Source: JBDTNQ01 sp039933635
Lineage (GTDB): Bacteria > Acidobacteriota > Vicinamibacteria > Vicinamibacterales > SCN-69-37
DNA: 64,000 bases
Direction: 5' to 3'
NCBI GenBank assembly: GCA_039933635.1
Contig: JBDTNQ010000003.1
Span: 1-64,000, forward strand
The first letter of the stretch is position 1; each line of letters begins with the position of its first letter. Shown here piece by piece: positions 1-9,866 of the stretch. The notes beneath the pieces were generated by a model. The model was not told the DNA's origin and did not search any database. It was given only the letters and a program-made list of their open reading frames with translations. The position numbers and the translations under genes are program-made.

Positions 1-2538
1 GGCCTCCCATGGGTCAATCCGCGCGGCGCGGCGCGCGGGCAGCCATGCGGCCATCAGACCCACCACCATCAGCAGCAGCGTGACGACCGAGAACACGAGC
101 GGGTCGGTCGGCGTCACCCCGAAGAGGAATGACTGCAGCACGCGGGTCGCACCGGCGGCCCCGGCGAGGCCGACGACAAGGCCCGCGACGACGATACGAA
201 GCGCGCGCGAAAGCACGAGGCGGAGCACGTCGCCGCGTGTGGCGCCGAGCGCGATGCGCACGCCAATCTCGCGGCGGCGCTGCGTCACGGCGTAGGCCAT
301 CACTCCGTAAATGCCGCACGTCGCGATCAGCGTGGCGGTTATCGCGAACAGCCCCAGCAGCACCGTCCGGAAACGCGGCTGCGCCACCGAGGCCGCCAAC
401 GCGTCGTCCATGGTCACCGCGCTCTCGATTGGCAAATCGGGCGCGGCCACGCGAATGGCCGCGCGGATGCCATCGACCGCGCTGGGGGGCGTGGCCGTGC
501 GGGCGACGAACGACACGAACCGTATGAAACCGCTGCGGTCCTGCTGGAAGGGCGCGTAGATCATCGGCTGCACGTCCTGCGCGAGTCCGCGCTGACGGAT
601 GTCCGCGACCACACCCACGACGCTCAGCCACTCACGGTTTCCCCACACGCGCACGCGCCGGCCGAGCGCCTCGCGCGGCCCCCCCGGGAAGTACTCGCGC
701 ACGACGCGCTCACTGACGATCGCCACTTTCAACGCTGAGGCCGTGTCGCTGGCAGTGAACTCGCGTCCCGCCACCAGGGGAATTCCCATGGTCTTGAAAT
801 AGTCCGCGTCGATCTTCGGGATGCCGACGTCGAGCGTCGGCTTTGGCTGACCCTCGATCTCGAAGTCGCCCTGGATGAACATCATGGCGAACGGCACCGA
901 GTTGATCAGGCTGGCGGACTTCACGCCCGGCAGGTACTGGATGCGATCCAGCACGCCGCGCGCGAACGCATGGATGCGCCCGGGTTCGGCGGAGAGTCGT
1001 TCGGGAAGAGTCACCCTGACGATCTGCAAGACGCCACCGCGTCCGCTCGATTCGAAGCCGGGCGACACCGACGTGAGCCGCACGAAGCTGTGAATCAGCA
1101 GGCCCGCGCCGATCAGGAGAACGAGCGTCATCGCGATCTGGGTCGCCACCAGCAACATCCGCAGCCGTTCGCCCGCACGGTCGCCCGTCGCCCGCGCTCC
1201 GCCGGCGTGCAGCGCGAGGCCTTCGCCAAACGTGGCTCCGCCGAGACGCAGTGCCGGCAAGAGTCCCACGAGCAGCGTCGCGACGAGCGACAAGCCCAGG
1301 CTGAACGCCATCACGCGCGCATCGATGACGATGCCGCCGACGCGTGGAAGCGCGAAGGAGGGCACGAGCGGCAGCGTGACCCGGATGGCGATTTGGGCGA
1401 GCAGCACGCCGAGCGAGGCGCCCAGCAGCGACAGCACGGCCGCTTCGGTCAGCAACTGACGCACAATCCGCCGGCGTCCTGCACCCAGGGCCATGCGCAC
1501 GGACAGTTCGCCGCGGCGTGCACTGAGGCGCGCCATCTGTAGATTCGCGACGTTGACGCACGCGATGAGCAGAACGAATGACACTGCCCCGAACATAACT
1601 AGGAGCAGCGCGCGCACCGACTCCGTGCCGTACTCCTGCAAACCGGCCGTGCGCGCGCGCGTGCGGAGGTTCGACGCACGTGCGCCTTCGACCCCGAGGG
1701 CGCCGGCGGGCACGATCGACAAGTCGTTCACCAGCGGCGTCAGTTCCGCGACCACGCGTTCCTGCGTCACGCCTGACTTCATGCGGCCGAGCAGGAAGAG
1801 AAACACGTCTTTGCCGGTGTCTCCGGGCCAGCGATTGGGCAGAAAGATGTCTGCCTCGGGCAGCGCGCCGCCCCGGATCACCGGTCTGAAGCTGAAATCT
1901 GACCGGAGCACGCCGACGACGGTACGGGGGAGTCCGTCGACGGTGATGGACTGTCCGATGATCGCCGGATCGGCGTTGAGCGACGTGCGCCACAGACGAT
2001 CGCTGACGATCGCACTGCGGTCGTCGTCTGACCCCGCGGCGTCGGTAAGAAACGCGCGGCCGCGCGCGGGAGTAACGCCCAGGGTGGCGAAGAAATTCGG
2101 ACTTACGTCCAGCGCCGCCACCTGCAGCGGCTCGCCGCGTCCGGTGAGCGGCACGTCGGTCGAGGCGTAGGCTGCGAGATCATCAAGCGACGCGACGCGC
2201 GTGCGCAGGGCCTGGTACGACAGGGGCGACCAGGTCGAGAACGTCCTGACGCCCGTCTCCGCCAGCTGTTGTGACCAGACGATAAAGAGCCGATCGGGAG
2301 AGGGATATGGCAACGGGCGCCAAAGCACGCCATAGGCGACGGAGAAGATGGCAGTGTTGAGGCCGATGCCGAGTGCGAGCGTGGTGAGGGCGGTGAACGT
2401 GAATGCCGGAGCGCGCCGCATCAGACGCAGCGCGTGGCGCACGTCCTGTACGAATGTTTCGAACGTCGGGGAGAGCCACGGTTGGCGCGTCGATCGAGCG
2501 CGGCGGGTCGGCGGTCGTGCGGGCGCGGTGTCGGACAT
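1..2538 (-). CDS. MacB/FtsX-type ABC transporter permease (ADOP-like), C-terminus cut by window edge
   Basis: Inner-membrane permease of the MacB/FtsX fold, of the large orphan type common in Acidobacteriota. No ABC ATPase gene lies beside it, so its partner is unknown. Reading from the ATG at 2538 gives 846 codons without a stop. The last visible residues, ARRAARIDPWEA, match the usual extreme C-terminus, so only a few codons are missing. Visible parts are an N-terminal membrane segment (LTTLALGIGLNTAIFS), a periplasmic MacB-core-like domain (WRTSLNADPAIIGQSITVDG), a first FtsX block (SFVLLIACVNVANLQMARLS) and a second one near the end (YGVMAYAVTQRRREIGVRIA). It is divergent from a response regulator gene 89 bp away, which might control it. 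The family call is firm; the substrate is unknown. Confidence 0.9.
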   Translation of the reverse strand, partial: MSDTAPARPPTRRARSTRQPWLSPTFETFVQDVRHALRLMRRAPAFTFTALTTLALGIGLNTAIFSVAYGVLWRPLPYPSPDRLFIVWSQQLAETGVRTFSTWSPLSYQALRTRVASLDDLAAYASTDVPLTGRGEPLQVAALDVSPNFFATLGVTPARGRAFLTDAAGSDDDRSAIVSDRLWRTSLNADPAIIGQSITVDGLPRTVVGVLRSDFSFRPVIRGGALPEADIFLPNRWPGDTGKDVFLFLLGRMKSGVTQERVVAELTPLVNDLSIVPAGALGVEGARASNLRTRARTAGLQEYGTESVRALLLVMFGAVSFVLLIACVNVANLQMARLSARRGELSVRMALGAGRRRIVRQLLTEAAVLSLLGASLGVLLAQIAIRVTLPLVPSFALPRVGGIVIDARVMAFSLGLSLVATLLVGLLPALRLGGATFGEGLALHAGGARATGDRAGERLRMLLVATQIAMTLVLLIGAGLLIHSFVRLTSVSPGFESSGRGGVLQIVRVTLPERLSAEPGRIHAFARGVLDRIQYLPGVKSASLINSVPFAMMFIQGDFEIEGQPKPTLDVGIPKIDADYFKTMGIPLVAGREFTASDTASALKVAIVSERVVREYFPGGPREALGRRVRVWGNREWLSVVGVVADIRQRGLAQDVQPMIYAPFQQDRSGFIRFVSFVARTATPPSAVDGIRAAIRVAAPDLPIESAVTMDDALAASVAQPRFRTVLLGLFAITATLIATCGIYGVMAYAVTQRRREIGVRIALGATRGDVLRLVLSRALRIVVAGLVVGLAGAAGATRVLQSFLFGVTPTDPLVFSVVTLLLMVVGLMAAWLPARRAARIDPWEA

Positions 2539-2627
2539 GCCGCTATTCAAGACCGCGTGGTGTTGTCCGCTCGTATGTGGTTTTCGATATGTCGACGATA
2601 TGGTCCGGCCGGTAGCATGGAGAGTGG

Positions 2628-3323
2628 ATGCGGGTGCTCATCGTCGAGGACGAACCTTATCTGGCTGAAGCCATCCGCCATGGCCTGCGCCTGGAGGCGA
2701 TCGCCGCCGATATCGCCGGGGACGGTGCCGCCGCTCTGGAATTGCTGAGCATCAACGTCTACGACATTGCCGTCCTCGACCGCGATGTCCCTGGCCCTTC
2801 CGGCGACGAGATCGCCCGGCGGATCGTTGCCTCCGGCAGCGGTATGCCGATCCTCATGCTGACCGCCGCGGACCGGCTCGACGACAAGGCGTCCGGGTTC
2901 GAACTCGGCGCCGACGACTACCTCACGAAGCCCTTCGCCCTTCAGGAGCTCGTACTCAGGCTCAGGGCACTCGACCGCAGGCGCGTCCACAACAGACCGC
3001 CCGTGCGAGAGATCGCGGGGCTGCGTCTGGACCCGTTCCGCCGGGAGGTCTACCGCGACGGGCGCTACGTCGCGCTCACCCGGAAACAGTTCGCCGTGCT
3101 CGAGGTCCTCGTCGCTGCCGAAGGCGGGGTTGTCAGCGCCGAAGCGCTGCTGGCGCGAGCGTGGGACGAGAACGCGGATCCGTTCACCAACGCCGTGCGC
3201 ATCACGGTCTCGGCACTGCGCAAACGGCTTGGCGAGCCCTGGGTCATCGTCACCGTGCCCGGCGTCGGCTACCGCATCGACACGGCATCTGGCCCTGAAG
3301 GCGGCGGAGGGGATGGTGGATAG
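2628..3323 (+). CDS. OmpR/PhoB-family response regulator
   Basis: DNA-binding response regulator of 231 residues. The receiver domain occupies about residues 1-115. It has the acidic pair in VEDE, the likely phospho-acceptor Asp52 in VLDRDVPG, and the conserved Lys in DDYLTKPF. The C-terminal winged-helix domain (about 125-222) has the typical LTRKQFAVLEVL and VRITVSALRKRLG segments and ends at the VPGVGYRID hairpin. The next gene, a sensor kinase, starts inside this frame with an 11-bp overlap, so the two are very probably translationally coupled. The signal and target genes are not visible; the divergent permease is one possible target. Confidence 0.95.
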   Translation: MRVLIVEDEPYLAEAIRHGLRLEAIAADIAGDGAAALELLSINVYDIAVLDRDVPGPSGDEIARRIVASGSGMPILMLTAADRLDDKASGFELGADDYLTKPFALQELVLRLRALDRRRVHNRPPVREIAGLRLDPFRREVYRDGRYVALTRKQFAVLEVLVAAEGGVVSAEALLARAWDENADPFTNAVRITVSALRKRLGEPWVIVTVPGVGYRIDTASGPEGGGGDGG

Positions 3324-4410
3324 GCAACCGGGCCTGAGCGTACGCCTCAAACTCACCCTCAGCTACGCCGGGTTTCTGATGTTTGCAGGCGTGCTGATGC
3401 TCGGTGCCGTGTGGGTGTTCTTTCTGCGTTATCTGCCCTATGGGATGACCATCACGGCCGTGTGGTTCGTACCCAAGCGCTCCGACCACTTCCTGCACGG
3501 CTTCGCCCCGGTGGCGGTCATGGTGCTGGCGTTCCTGCTGGTGTTCGGTCTCGTGGGAGGCTGGATTCTCGCCGGCCGCATGCTCGCCCCGCTGAGTCGC
3601 ATTACAGGCGCCGCGCGCGCGGCCACCGCTGGATCACTCTCCCACCGAATCCGGCTAGCAGGTCGCAGAGATGAATTCCGTGAACTTGCCGACGCTTTCG
3701 ACTCCATGTTCGAGCGGCTCGAAGCCCATGTCGGCGAACAGCGGCGATTCGCCGCCAACGCTTCGCACGAACTGCGCACGCCCTTGGCGATCACGCAGAC
3801 TCTTCTCGACGTTGCCCGCAACGATCCCGATCGCGATGCCGGCGAACTGGTCAATCGACTCCACGTCGTCAACACGCGAGCGATCGACCTCATTGAAGCC
3901 TTGCTCCTGCTCAGCCGCACCGAGCAGCAATCCTTCACGCGAGTAGACGTCGACCTGTCACTCCTGGCGGAAGAAGCCACTGAGACGCTCCTCCCGCTCG
4001 CAGAAAAGCGTGGCGTCACGATCGAGACCTCCGGGGACAGGGCCACCACCAGTGGCTCCCACCCGCTCCTGCTACAGATGACAACGAACCTCGTGCACAA
4101 CGCGATCGTGCACAACCTGCCTGAACAGGGCGCCGTGTGGGTCACGACCAACGTTCACCCCGGCACGGTGATGCTGATTGTCGAGAACACCGGCCAGAAG
4201 CTCGCTCCAGAATTGGTGACCACGCTTGTCGAGCCGTTTCAGCGCGGCGCCGAGCGCCTACGCACCGATCACGCAGGCACCGGTCTCGGCCTGGCGATCG
4301 TCAAGAGCATCACCCAGGCCCACGGTGGAATTCTCACCCTCAACGGCCGCCCCGATGGCGGACTCCGCGTGATGGTGCAATTGCCCGCTGCACCACTCAC
4401 GGACAAATGA
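3313..4410 (+). CDS. Sensor histidine kinase
   Basis: Membrane sensor kinase of 365 residues, partner of the preceding response regulator. I chose the ATG at 3313 because it overlaps the regulator by 11 bp and places a hydrophobic helix immediately after a short charged start; the longer open frame upstream is arginine-rich shadow. Segments are TM1 at about 13-38, a very short periplasmic loop of about 28 residues, TM2 at about 66-88, a HAMP domain to about 140, a HisKA dimerisation domain with the phospho-acceptor His152 in ASHELRTPLA, and a HATPase domain with NLVHNAIVHN (N box) and GTGLGLAIVK (G2 box). The tiny periplasmic loop suggests sensing inside or near the membrane. Confidence 0.95.
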   Translation: MVDRQPGLSVRLKLTLSYAGFLMFAGVLMLGAVWVFFLRYLPYGMTITAVWFVPKRSDHFLHGFAPVAVMVLAFLLVFGLVGGWILAGRMLAPLSRITGAARAATAGSLSHRIRLAGRRDEFRELADAFDSMFERLEAHVGEQRRFAANASHELRTPLAITQTLLDVARNDPDRDAGELVNRLHVVNTRAIDLIEALLLLSRTEQQSFTRVDVDLSLLAEEATETLLPLAEKRGVTIETSGDRATTSGSHPLLLQMTTNLVHNAIVHNLPEQGAVWVTTNVHPGTVMLIVENTGQKLAPELVTTLVEPFQRGAERLRTDHAGTGLGLAIVKSITQAHGGILTLNGRPDGGLRVMVQLPAAPLTDK

Positions 4411-4498
4411 CGACGAGGGGAATGCGGTATCGTCTCCACGGTGCGGGCAGCCGCATCGCCTGACGCATGCGGATCGACGTAGCCTGTCTGCAAGGGTG

Positions 4499-5230
4499 TC
4501 ATCTGTTGGAACACAGCCCCTTCGGCATCCAGTGGGCATGCGGGGCGTCGGGTAACGCGTCGACTGCCATCGAATATGGCTCGCCAGTACGGTGAAGGAT
4601 CAGCACCACAGCCCGACGTGTGTCGGTGCCGAGGCCGCCGATGGCCATGGGCCAGCCTTCAGGCGCCAGCATGCTCTCTCCTGCCTGAGCGGTCATGACA
4701 CCGTTGGGCGTTTCCAAGCACTGGCCACCGGCGACCATGAACCATGCCTCCGGCCCGGGATGTCGATGTCCATTCCCCTTGCCGTCCTGGAAGCCCGCGG
4801 GAATGACGGTCTCCATGTAATGCGCGGTGTAGGACACGCCAGCGTCGACCCCCAGAGGGCCAATGGTTGCGATGTGCTCGCCGTCACCGGGTCGCCACGT
4901 CTGCGGGGCAATCGTGAAGAGCCAATGCTTGCCGTGACCGTCGACGACGGTGCCTCGGGCAGGGCGCTTGTTCTCGGCCGCTGCGCGATCCGAAAACGTG
5001 TCGAGGTGCCAGTACGACGGCTCCCTGGGCAGGACGCCGACGTCCATGATGGCGGTGGTGTAACACCCGGTCTCCGCCTTTCGGTCGGCAACGGGGGTCT
5101 CGCACCATCCGGTCAGACCAGGATTTCGCGCGCGCCCTTCGGCGCGGCGATCCTGCCCCCTGACCAGCACCAAATTGCCGACCGTGAGGGCGATGAAACA
5201 CGAGAGACAAAAGCCGGAGATCCTTCGCAT
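4499..5230 (-). CDS. Exported cupin-domain protein
   Basis: Secreted or periplasmic protein of 243 residues with a single cupin barrel; substrate unknown. The start at 5230 is preceded by AAAGGAG at good spacing and begins a signal peptide (FCLSCFIALTVGNLVLVRG, cleavage after about residue 25). Cupin motif 1 lies at about 154-169 (GHRHPGPEAWFMVAGG), with His155, His157 and Glu161 as probable metal ligands. Motif 2 is weaker, around APEGWPMAIGG. An upstream in-frame ATG at 5281 has no ribosome site and would bury the signal peptide. It converges on the kinase gene and lies downstream of a sigma-factor gene on the same strand. Confidence 0.85.
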   Translation of the reverse strand: MRRISGFCLSCFIALTVGNLVLVRGQDRRAEGRARNPGLTGWCETPVADRKAETGCYTTAIMDVGVLPREPSYWHLDTFSDRAAAENKRPARGTVVDGHGKHWLFTIAPQTWRPGDGEHIATIGPLGVDAGVSYTAHYMETVIPAGFQDGKGNGHRHPGPEAWFMVAGGQCLETPNGVMTAQAGESMLAPEGWPMAIGGLGTDTRRAVVLILHRTGEPYSMAVDALPDAPHAHWMPKGLCSNR

Positions 5231-5296
5231 CGTCGTTGCTCCTTTCCCCCTATAGCGGGAACGGGCCATGACGCGTATCACTGCGGCGCGACGAGC

Positions 5297-5866
5297 CTAG
5301 CGCAGCCGCGCTGCCAGCCACGCGCGCGCGGCCTTCCAGTCACGCTTGACCGTGATGACCGACACTCCCAGCACTGCGGCAATCTCCTCTTCGTGCAGGC
5401 CGCCGAAGAAACGGAGTTCCACGACGCGCCCCGCTCGGGGATCCGACGTGGCCAAGGCCGCGAGCTCGGTGTCGAGGTCGATCAATTCCTCGCACGAGAC
5501 CGTGGCGCTCCATCCGCCTGCGTCGGAGAGCGGGACGCGCTGCAGCGCTCCGCCGCGTTTGTCCGCGACCCGCGCGCGCGCATGATCCACCAGCACGCGG
5601 CGCATCGTCTGGGCGGCGATGGCAAAAAAATGCGACCGGTCCTGGTAGGAAAGGGGCTGTCCGCCGCTGAGACGAAGGTACAACTCGTTCACGATGGCGT
5701 TGGGCTCCAGCGAGTGGTCGGGCCGTTCCCGTCGAAGCAGGCGGACGGCGAGCTGGCGCAGTTCGGGATGGACGACGGCGAACAGCTGGTCGCGCGCGTG
5801 CAGGTCGCCATCTCGCCACCCGGCGAGCCATCGGGTAATCGCCGCCGGATCAGGAGTGCTGCCCAC
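5297..5866 (-). CDS. ECF-type RNA polymerase sigma factor (TIGR02999-like)
   Basis: Sigma factor of 189 residues, of the ECF-like subfamily common in Acidobacteria and Planctomycetes and often found beside Ser/Thr kinases. Region 2 includes LEPNAIVNELYLRL and SHFFAIAAQTMRRVLVDHARARVADKRGG. Region 4 has RVVELRFFGGLHEEEIAAVLGVS followed by the recognition helix VITVKRDWKAARAWL. No anti-sigma factor gene is visible. The adjacent divergent kinase, 63 bp away, suggests control by phosphorylation, which is known for related pairs but only inferred here. The start at 5866 is the only one that keeps the full N-terminal helix. Confidence 0.9.
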   Translation of the reverse strand: MGSTPDPAAITRWLAGWRDGDLHARDQLFAVVHPELRQLAVRLLRRERPDHSLEPNAIVNELYLRLSGGQPLSYQDRSHFFAIAAQTMRRVLVDHARARVADKRGGALQRVPLSDAGGWSATVSCEELIDLDTELAALATSDPRAGRVVELRFFGGLHEEEIAAVLGVSVITVKRDWKAARAWLAARLR

Positions 5867-5929
5867 CGGAGTCTCGCTGCATGATACTGAGACCGTCGAT
5901 CGTGCGCTATTGTCTGTGAGCCCACGACG

Positions 5930-8881
5930 ATGACCGAACGTGCGTCAATCGCGGATGTCGATCCCGGGGATTTCCAACGCGCCCGCGCCATCTTCGAGTC
6001 GGCGCTGGATTGGCCGCCCGCTGACCGCGACCGGATGGTCGCCCAGGCGTGCGGCGAGAATGCGCTTCTCATCGCGGCGGTGCGAGCCATGTTGCGCGCG
6101 GATGGCGAGCCGCACGTGGTTCTTGACGGTAGTCCGATGTCGCATCCCGAACGATGGCCGCCGGGCACTCTCGTGGGCGGACACTTCCGCATTGACTCGC
6201 TGCTGGGGCGTGGCGGGATGGGCGAAGTCTACCGGGCGCACGACCTGACCCTCTCGCGTGACATCGCGTTGAAGGTGATGCCATGGTCAGCGCGGCAGCC
6301 CGCGGGTTTGGAAGAACGGCTGGCGCGGTTCGAGCGTGAAGCCCGGGTACTGGCCGCGCTCAACCACCCTAACATCGCCGCCATCTACGGCGTGACCGAG
6401 GTCGAGGGGACGCGAGCATTGGTGCTGGAGCTGGTGGAAGTTCCCACGCTCGCGGAGCGGATCGCGGCTGGTCCCGTTTCATTGATCGATGGCGTGGCGA
6501 TCGCGCGGCAAATCGCCGTCGGGCTCGAGGCCGCTCACGAACACGGGATCGTCCATCGCGATCTGAAGCCGTCCAACATCAAGCTGCGGCCAGACGGCAC
6601 GGTCAAGCTGCTCGATTTCGGACTCGCGAAGATCATACAACCCGAAACGCTCGTCGAACATGAGCCAACATCGGACGCGGCGATCACGAGTCCGTCGATG
6701 GTCCAGCGCGGCGCGTTGTTCGGCACCGCCGCGTACATGAGCCCCGAGCAAGCCAAGGGCCGCGACACCGACCGGCGGAGCGACGTGTGGGCATTCGGCG
6801 CGATTCTGTATGAAATCCTGACCGGCGAACGCGCGTTCAAGGGCGATGACGTGGCCGAGACGCTCGCGGCGGTCCTCCGCGCAGACATCGACGGCGCTGG
6901 CCTGCCTCCGTCAACCCCGGTCGCGCTGCGACAGCTGATCACCCGTTGTCTCGACCGTGATGTGACGCGCCGGCTGCGTGATATCGGCGAAGCGCGGATC
7001 GCTCTCGACGATCTATCGACGGCGGCACCACTCGTCGCGCCTGAAGGTCCACGACGACAACCGCGTGGACGCCGAGTCATCGCCGTGGCCGCCGCGGCGG
7101 TCCTGGGAGCGGCCGCGACTGCGGTCATCCTCTGGCCGTCGGCCCCCCCGAACGGGGCGCCCGTGACGCGCTTCGTGCTCTCCACACCATTGGATCAGAC
7201 GCTGCTCATCGATCCGCAGTCGCGCGATCTCGCGATTACGCCTGACGGCACGCGGGTCGTGTATAAGGGCGGGCCGCGCGTCGACCGTACCCAACTCTTC
7301 GCCTTTGCCCTCGATCAGCTCACGCCGGAGGCGATCACGGGCCCTGGACTTCCGAAAGGGCCGTTCACGTCGCCAGACGGCCGCTGGGTGGCCTACTTCG
7401 AACCGGGCCCGGCAGGTGTGCTCCTGAAAAAGGTGGCGATGACCGGAGGGCCGTCGATCGAGGTGTCGCAGATCGATGGTCCCAGCCGCGGCGCGTCGTG
7501 GGGCGACGATGACACGATCATCGCCGCGTCGGCCGCACCCGACACCGGGCTGCTGCGCATCCCGGCGGCAGGAGGCCGCGCGACGGTCCTCACTCGGCCC
7601 AACCGCTCGGCGGGTGAAGCGGATCATCTCTGGCCGCAGGTGTTGCCTGGCAGTCACGCCGTGCTCTATACCGTTACCGCGTTGAGAGGGGATCTGACCG
7701 CGGCCCAGGTGGCGGTGTTCGACGTCACAACTGGCCAGTCGAAAACGCTGGTTCGTGGTGCCAGCCAGGCATATTACGTGACCAGCGGTCATCTCGTGTA
7801 CGTCGCGGGTGGGGCGCTGTGGGGTATCGCGTTCGATCCCAAGCGTCTGGAGACGCTCGGGACGGCGAGGGTCCTGGTGCCGCAGATCGTCACGTTGCCG
7901 ACCGGATCGGCAGAGTTCGATATCGCTCGAGACGGCACGCTCGTGTACGTGGCGCGCGCTGGCAGCAGCGAGGCGCCACGCACGCTCGCGTGGGTGAATC
8001 AGGCGGGTGAGGAAGTCGCCATTCAGGCGCCGCCACGCGCCTATTCCACCTTGCGACTTTCGCCCGATGGCGCGCGTGTCGCCCTCGAGATCGAGGACGA
8101 CGACAACGATATTTGGGTATGGGATTTCGCTCGAGAGGCGCTGGCGCGTGTGACGAGAAATCCCGGATTGGATCAATCGCCAATCTGGATGCCTGACGGT
8201 CGTCGGCTCGTGTTCAGCTCTGAGGTCGGCGGGGCTCTCGGCTCACTGTTCCTGCAGGCCGCCGACGGCAGCGGGGCGGCCGAACGGCTCACCGAGAGCA
8301 GGGCGATACAGCGTGCCTCGGACGTGTTGCCCGATGGCTCCGCGATTCTGTTTTCCGACCTGAGTGGAATGCAGATGCTCACCCTGGACGGCAATCGTCG
8401 CACGACACAGATGACGCGTTCGCCCCCAGCCATGGGTAGCGGCACCCTCTCACCGGATCGCCGGTGGCTGGCATATGTGGTTCAAGACTCCGGATCCGTT
8501 CCGCAGGTTTTCGTCAGTCCCTTCTCGAATCCGGAGAGCGAGCGAACGCTCGTGTCGAGGGACGGCGGTGCGCAACCGCGCTGGTCTCCCGACGGACGCG
8601 AGCTCTATTTCAGTGGACTCGACGGTACGCTCATGCATGCGGCCGTTCGCGGCGGCGCGGCGCTGGACGTTGGGGTTCCCACGCGACTGCTGCAGCGGCC
8701 GTACTACAACGGCTTCAGCCTCGTCGAGCGGCCGGCCACGTACGATGTCTCGCCAGACGGACGGCGCTTTCTGATGCTCAAGCAAGTCACAGGTGCCCAA
8801 GAGCCCTCCCGGCCCGCGACGGTCGTCGTCGTGAAGCAGTGGATGGCGGAACTCCGGCGGCTCGTGCCGCCGCCGCGATAG
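5930..8881 (+). CDS. Transmembrane Ser/Thr protein kinase with TolB/PD40-like propeller
   Basis: Hanks-type kinase of 983 residues. Residues 1-60 form a helical region typical of this subfamily. The kinase domain spans about 84-360 with a glycine loop (GRGGMGEVYRAHD), catalytic Lys115, His-Arg-Asp at 209-211 (HRDLKPSNIK), Asp-Phe-Gly at 229-231 and GTAAYMSPEQAKG in the activation segment, so it looks active. A single membrane helix lies at about 382-402. The remaining 580 residues are predicted periplasmic and contain repeated SPDG-type blades (TSPDGRWVAYF, LSPDGARVALEI, LSPDRRWLAYV, WSPDGRELYFS), as in TolB-like beta-propellers. It is divergent from the sigma factor gene. The propeller ligand is unknown. 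Confidence 0.95.
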   Translation: MTERASIADVDPGDFQRARAIFESALDWPPADRDRMVAQACGENALLIAAVRAMLRADGEPHVVLDGSPMSHPERWPPGTLVGGHFRIDSLLGRGGMGEVYRAHDLTLSRDIALKVMPWSARQPAGLEERLARFEREARVLAALNHPNIAAIYGVTEVEGTRALVLELVEVPTLAERIAAGPVSLIDGVAIARQIAVGLEAAHEHGIVHRDLKPSNIKLRPDGTVKLLDFGLAKIIQPETLVEHEPTSDAAITSPSMVQRGALFGTAAYMSPEQAKGRDTDRRSDVWAFGAILYEILTGERAFKGDDVAETLAAVLRADIDGAGLPPSTPVALRQLITRCLDRDVTRRLRDIGEARIALDDLSTAAPLVAPEGPRRQPRGRRVIAVAAAAVLGAAATAVILWPSAPPNGAPVTRFVLSTPLDQTLLIDPQSRDLAITPDGTRVVYKGGPRVDRTQLFAFALDQLTPEAITGPGLPKGPFTSPDGRWVAYFEPGPAGVLLKKVAMTGGPSIEVSQIDGPSRGASWGDDDTIIAASAAPDTGLLRIPAAGGRATVLTRPNRSAGEADHLWPQVLPGSHAVLYTVTALRGDLTAAQVAVFDVTTGQSKTLVRGASQAYYVTSGHLVYVAGGALWGIAFDPKRLETLGTARVLVPQIVTLPTGSAEFDIARDGTLVYVARAGSSEAPRTLAWVNQAGEEVAIQAPPRAYSTLRLSPDGARVALEIEDDDNDIWVWDFAREALARVTRNPGLDQSPIWMPDGRRLVFSSEVGGALGSLFLQAADGSGAAERLTESRAIQRASDVLPDGSAILFSDLSGMQMLTLDGNRRTTQMTRSPPAMGSGTLSPDRRWLAYVVQDSGSVPQVFVSPFSNPESERTLVSRDGGAQPRWSPDGRELYFSGLDGTLMHAAVRGGAALDVGVPTRLLQRPYYNGFSLVERPATYDVSPDGRRFLMLKQVTGAQEPSRPATVVVVKQWMAELRRLVPPPR

Positions 8882-8977
8882 TGCGGCGACGCGCGCAATG
8901 CTGCACGCCCGTTGATCATCACTGAAGGGACCGGCGCCACGGCCGCGCGGCCGCCGGTCAGTCAGTCGAGCGCGCGT

Positions 8978-9601
8978 TCAATTGAAACGAAACTTGCCGA
9001 GAACCTCGATGCTGTGGGTCTTCGAGTCCTGGAACGCGCCCCCGTCGGTGGTCGTGATCGTCTTGAGTCCCCAATTGCCGCGGACCTCCACCCCAACCCG
9101 ATAGGCCTCCATGCCGAGCCCGCCCATCAGGCCGTAGTCGACCCCGTTGAAGTTCAGCCCCGTCAGGCCGCCGCTCAGCGAGTCCTTGAGCTTGATCGTC
9201 GTCACGGAACCGATGACGACGTAGCCGGAAACGCCGTTCTTGCTGCGGGAGCCGAAGTTGATGTGAAACACTTCCGGGATCTCGAGCGATCGGCGTTTCA
9301 CGGCGCTCAGGCCGTCCGTGCTTTCGATGGTGGACGTCGCGTAGATGAACTCGCCGGTGAACCCAATCAGCCCGTTCTTGTTCCCGCCAATCCAGAGGCC
9401 AAAGCCGGAGCCTGTCTTGGCCTTGAAGCCATTGCTGAGGTTGCTGATGTTGGGGAAGGTCAACATGCCTTCGACGCCGATGCCGATCCCGTTGCTTTCC
9501 TTTTTGGCCTTGTAGGTCTGCTGAGCCAGGGCTGGTTGGGCCGTGGCGATCGCGAGAAAGAGTGCGACAAGTGAGAGGAACATGCCCCGAACGAGTGTCA
9601 T
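8978..9601 (-). CDS. Predicted outer-membrane beta-barrel protein
   Basis: Exported protein of 207 residues. The start at 9601 is supported by AAGGAG at correct spacing and opens a clear signal peptide (MTLVRGMFLSLVALFLAIAT, cleavage near QPALAQQ). The mature part alternates short hydrophobic and polar stretches rich in Gly, Ser and Thr (GFGLWIGGNKNGLIGFTGEFIYAT, in pieces) and ends with a basic-aromatic strand finishing in Phe-Arg-Phe-Asn, as expected of an eight-stranded outer-membrane barrel. No enzyme motif is present. It converges on the kinase gene. I do not recognise the specific family. Confidence 0.7.
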   Translation of the reverse strand: MTLVRGMFLSLVALFLAIATAQPALAQQTYKAKKESNGIGIGVEGMLTFPNISNLSNGFKAKTGSGFGLWIGGNKNGLIGFTGEFIYATSTIESTDGLSAVKRRSLEIPEVFHINFGSRSKNGVSGYVVIGSVTTIKLKDSLSGGLTGLNFNGVDYGLMGGLGMEAYRVGVEVRGNWGLKTITTTDGGAFQDSKTHSIEVLGKFRFN

Positions 9602-9866
9602 GAGTGCTCCTTGGCGTGGAAACGGAGCCTTGCACCCCGCCATGCCGAGTGAACGATACTCCACGGCTACGGCAAAAGGGGAATGGATGGGCCCGATTCG
9701 ACCACGGGCACCGGACGGCCGCCCCCGCCTAGGGTTCAATCCACACGTCGTGCGGATTTATGGCCGTCGCGCCGACGGCTCCGCCAAGCAATCGGCTTTG
9801 CCGCTGACGACGAGCCTCGCCCTCAACTACCTTCTTGGTGGAAAGTAGCGGCCGGGTACACGCGCC

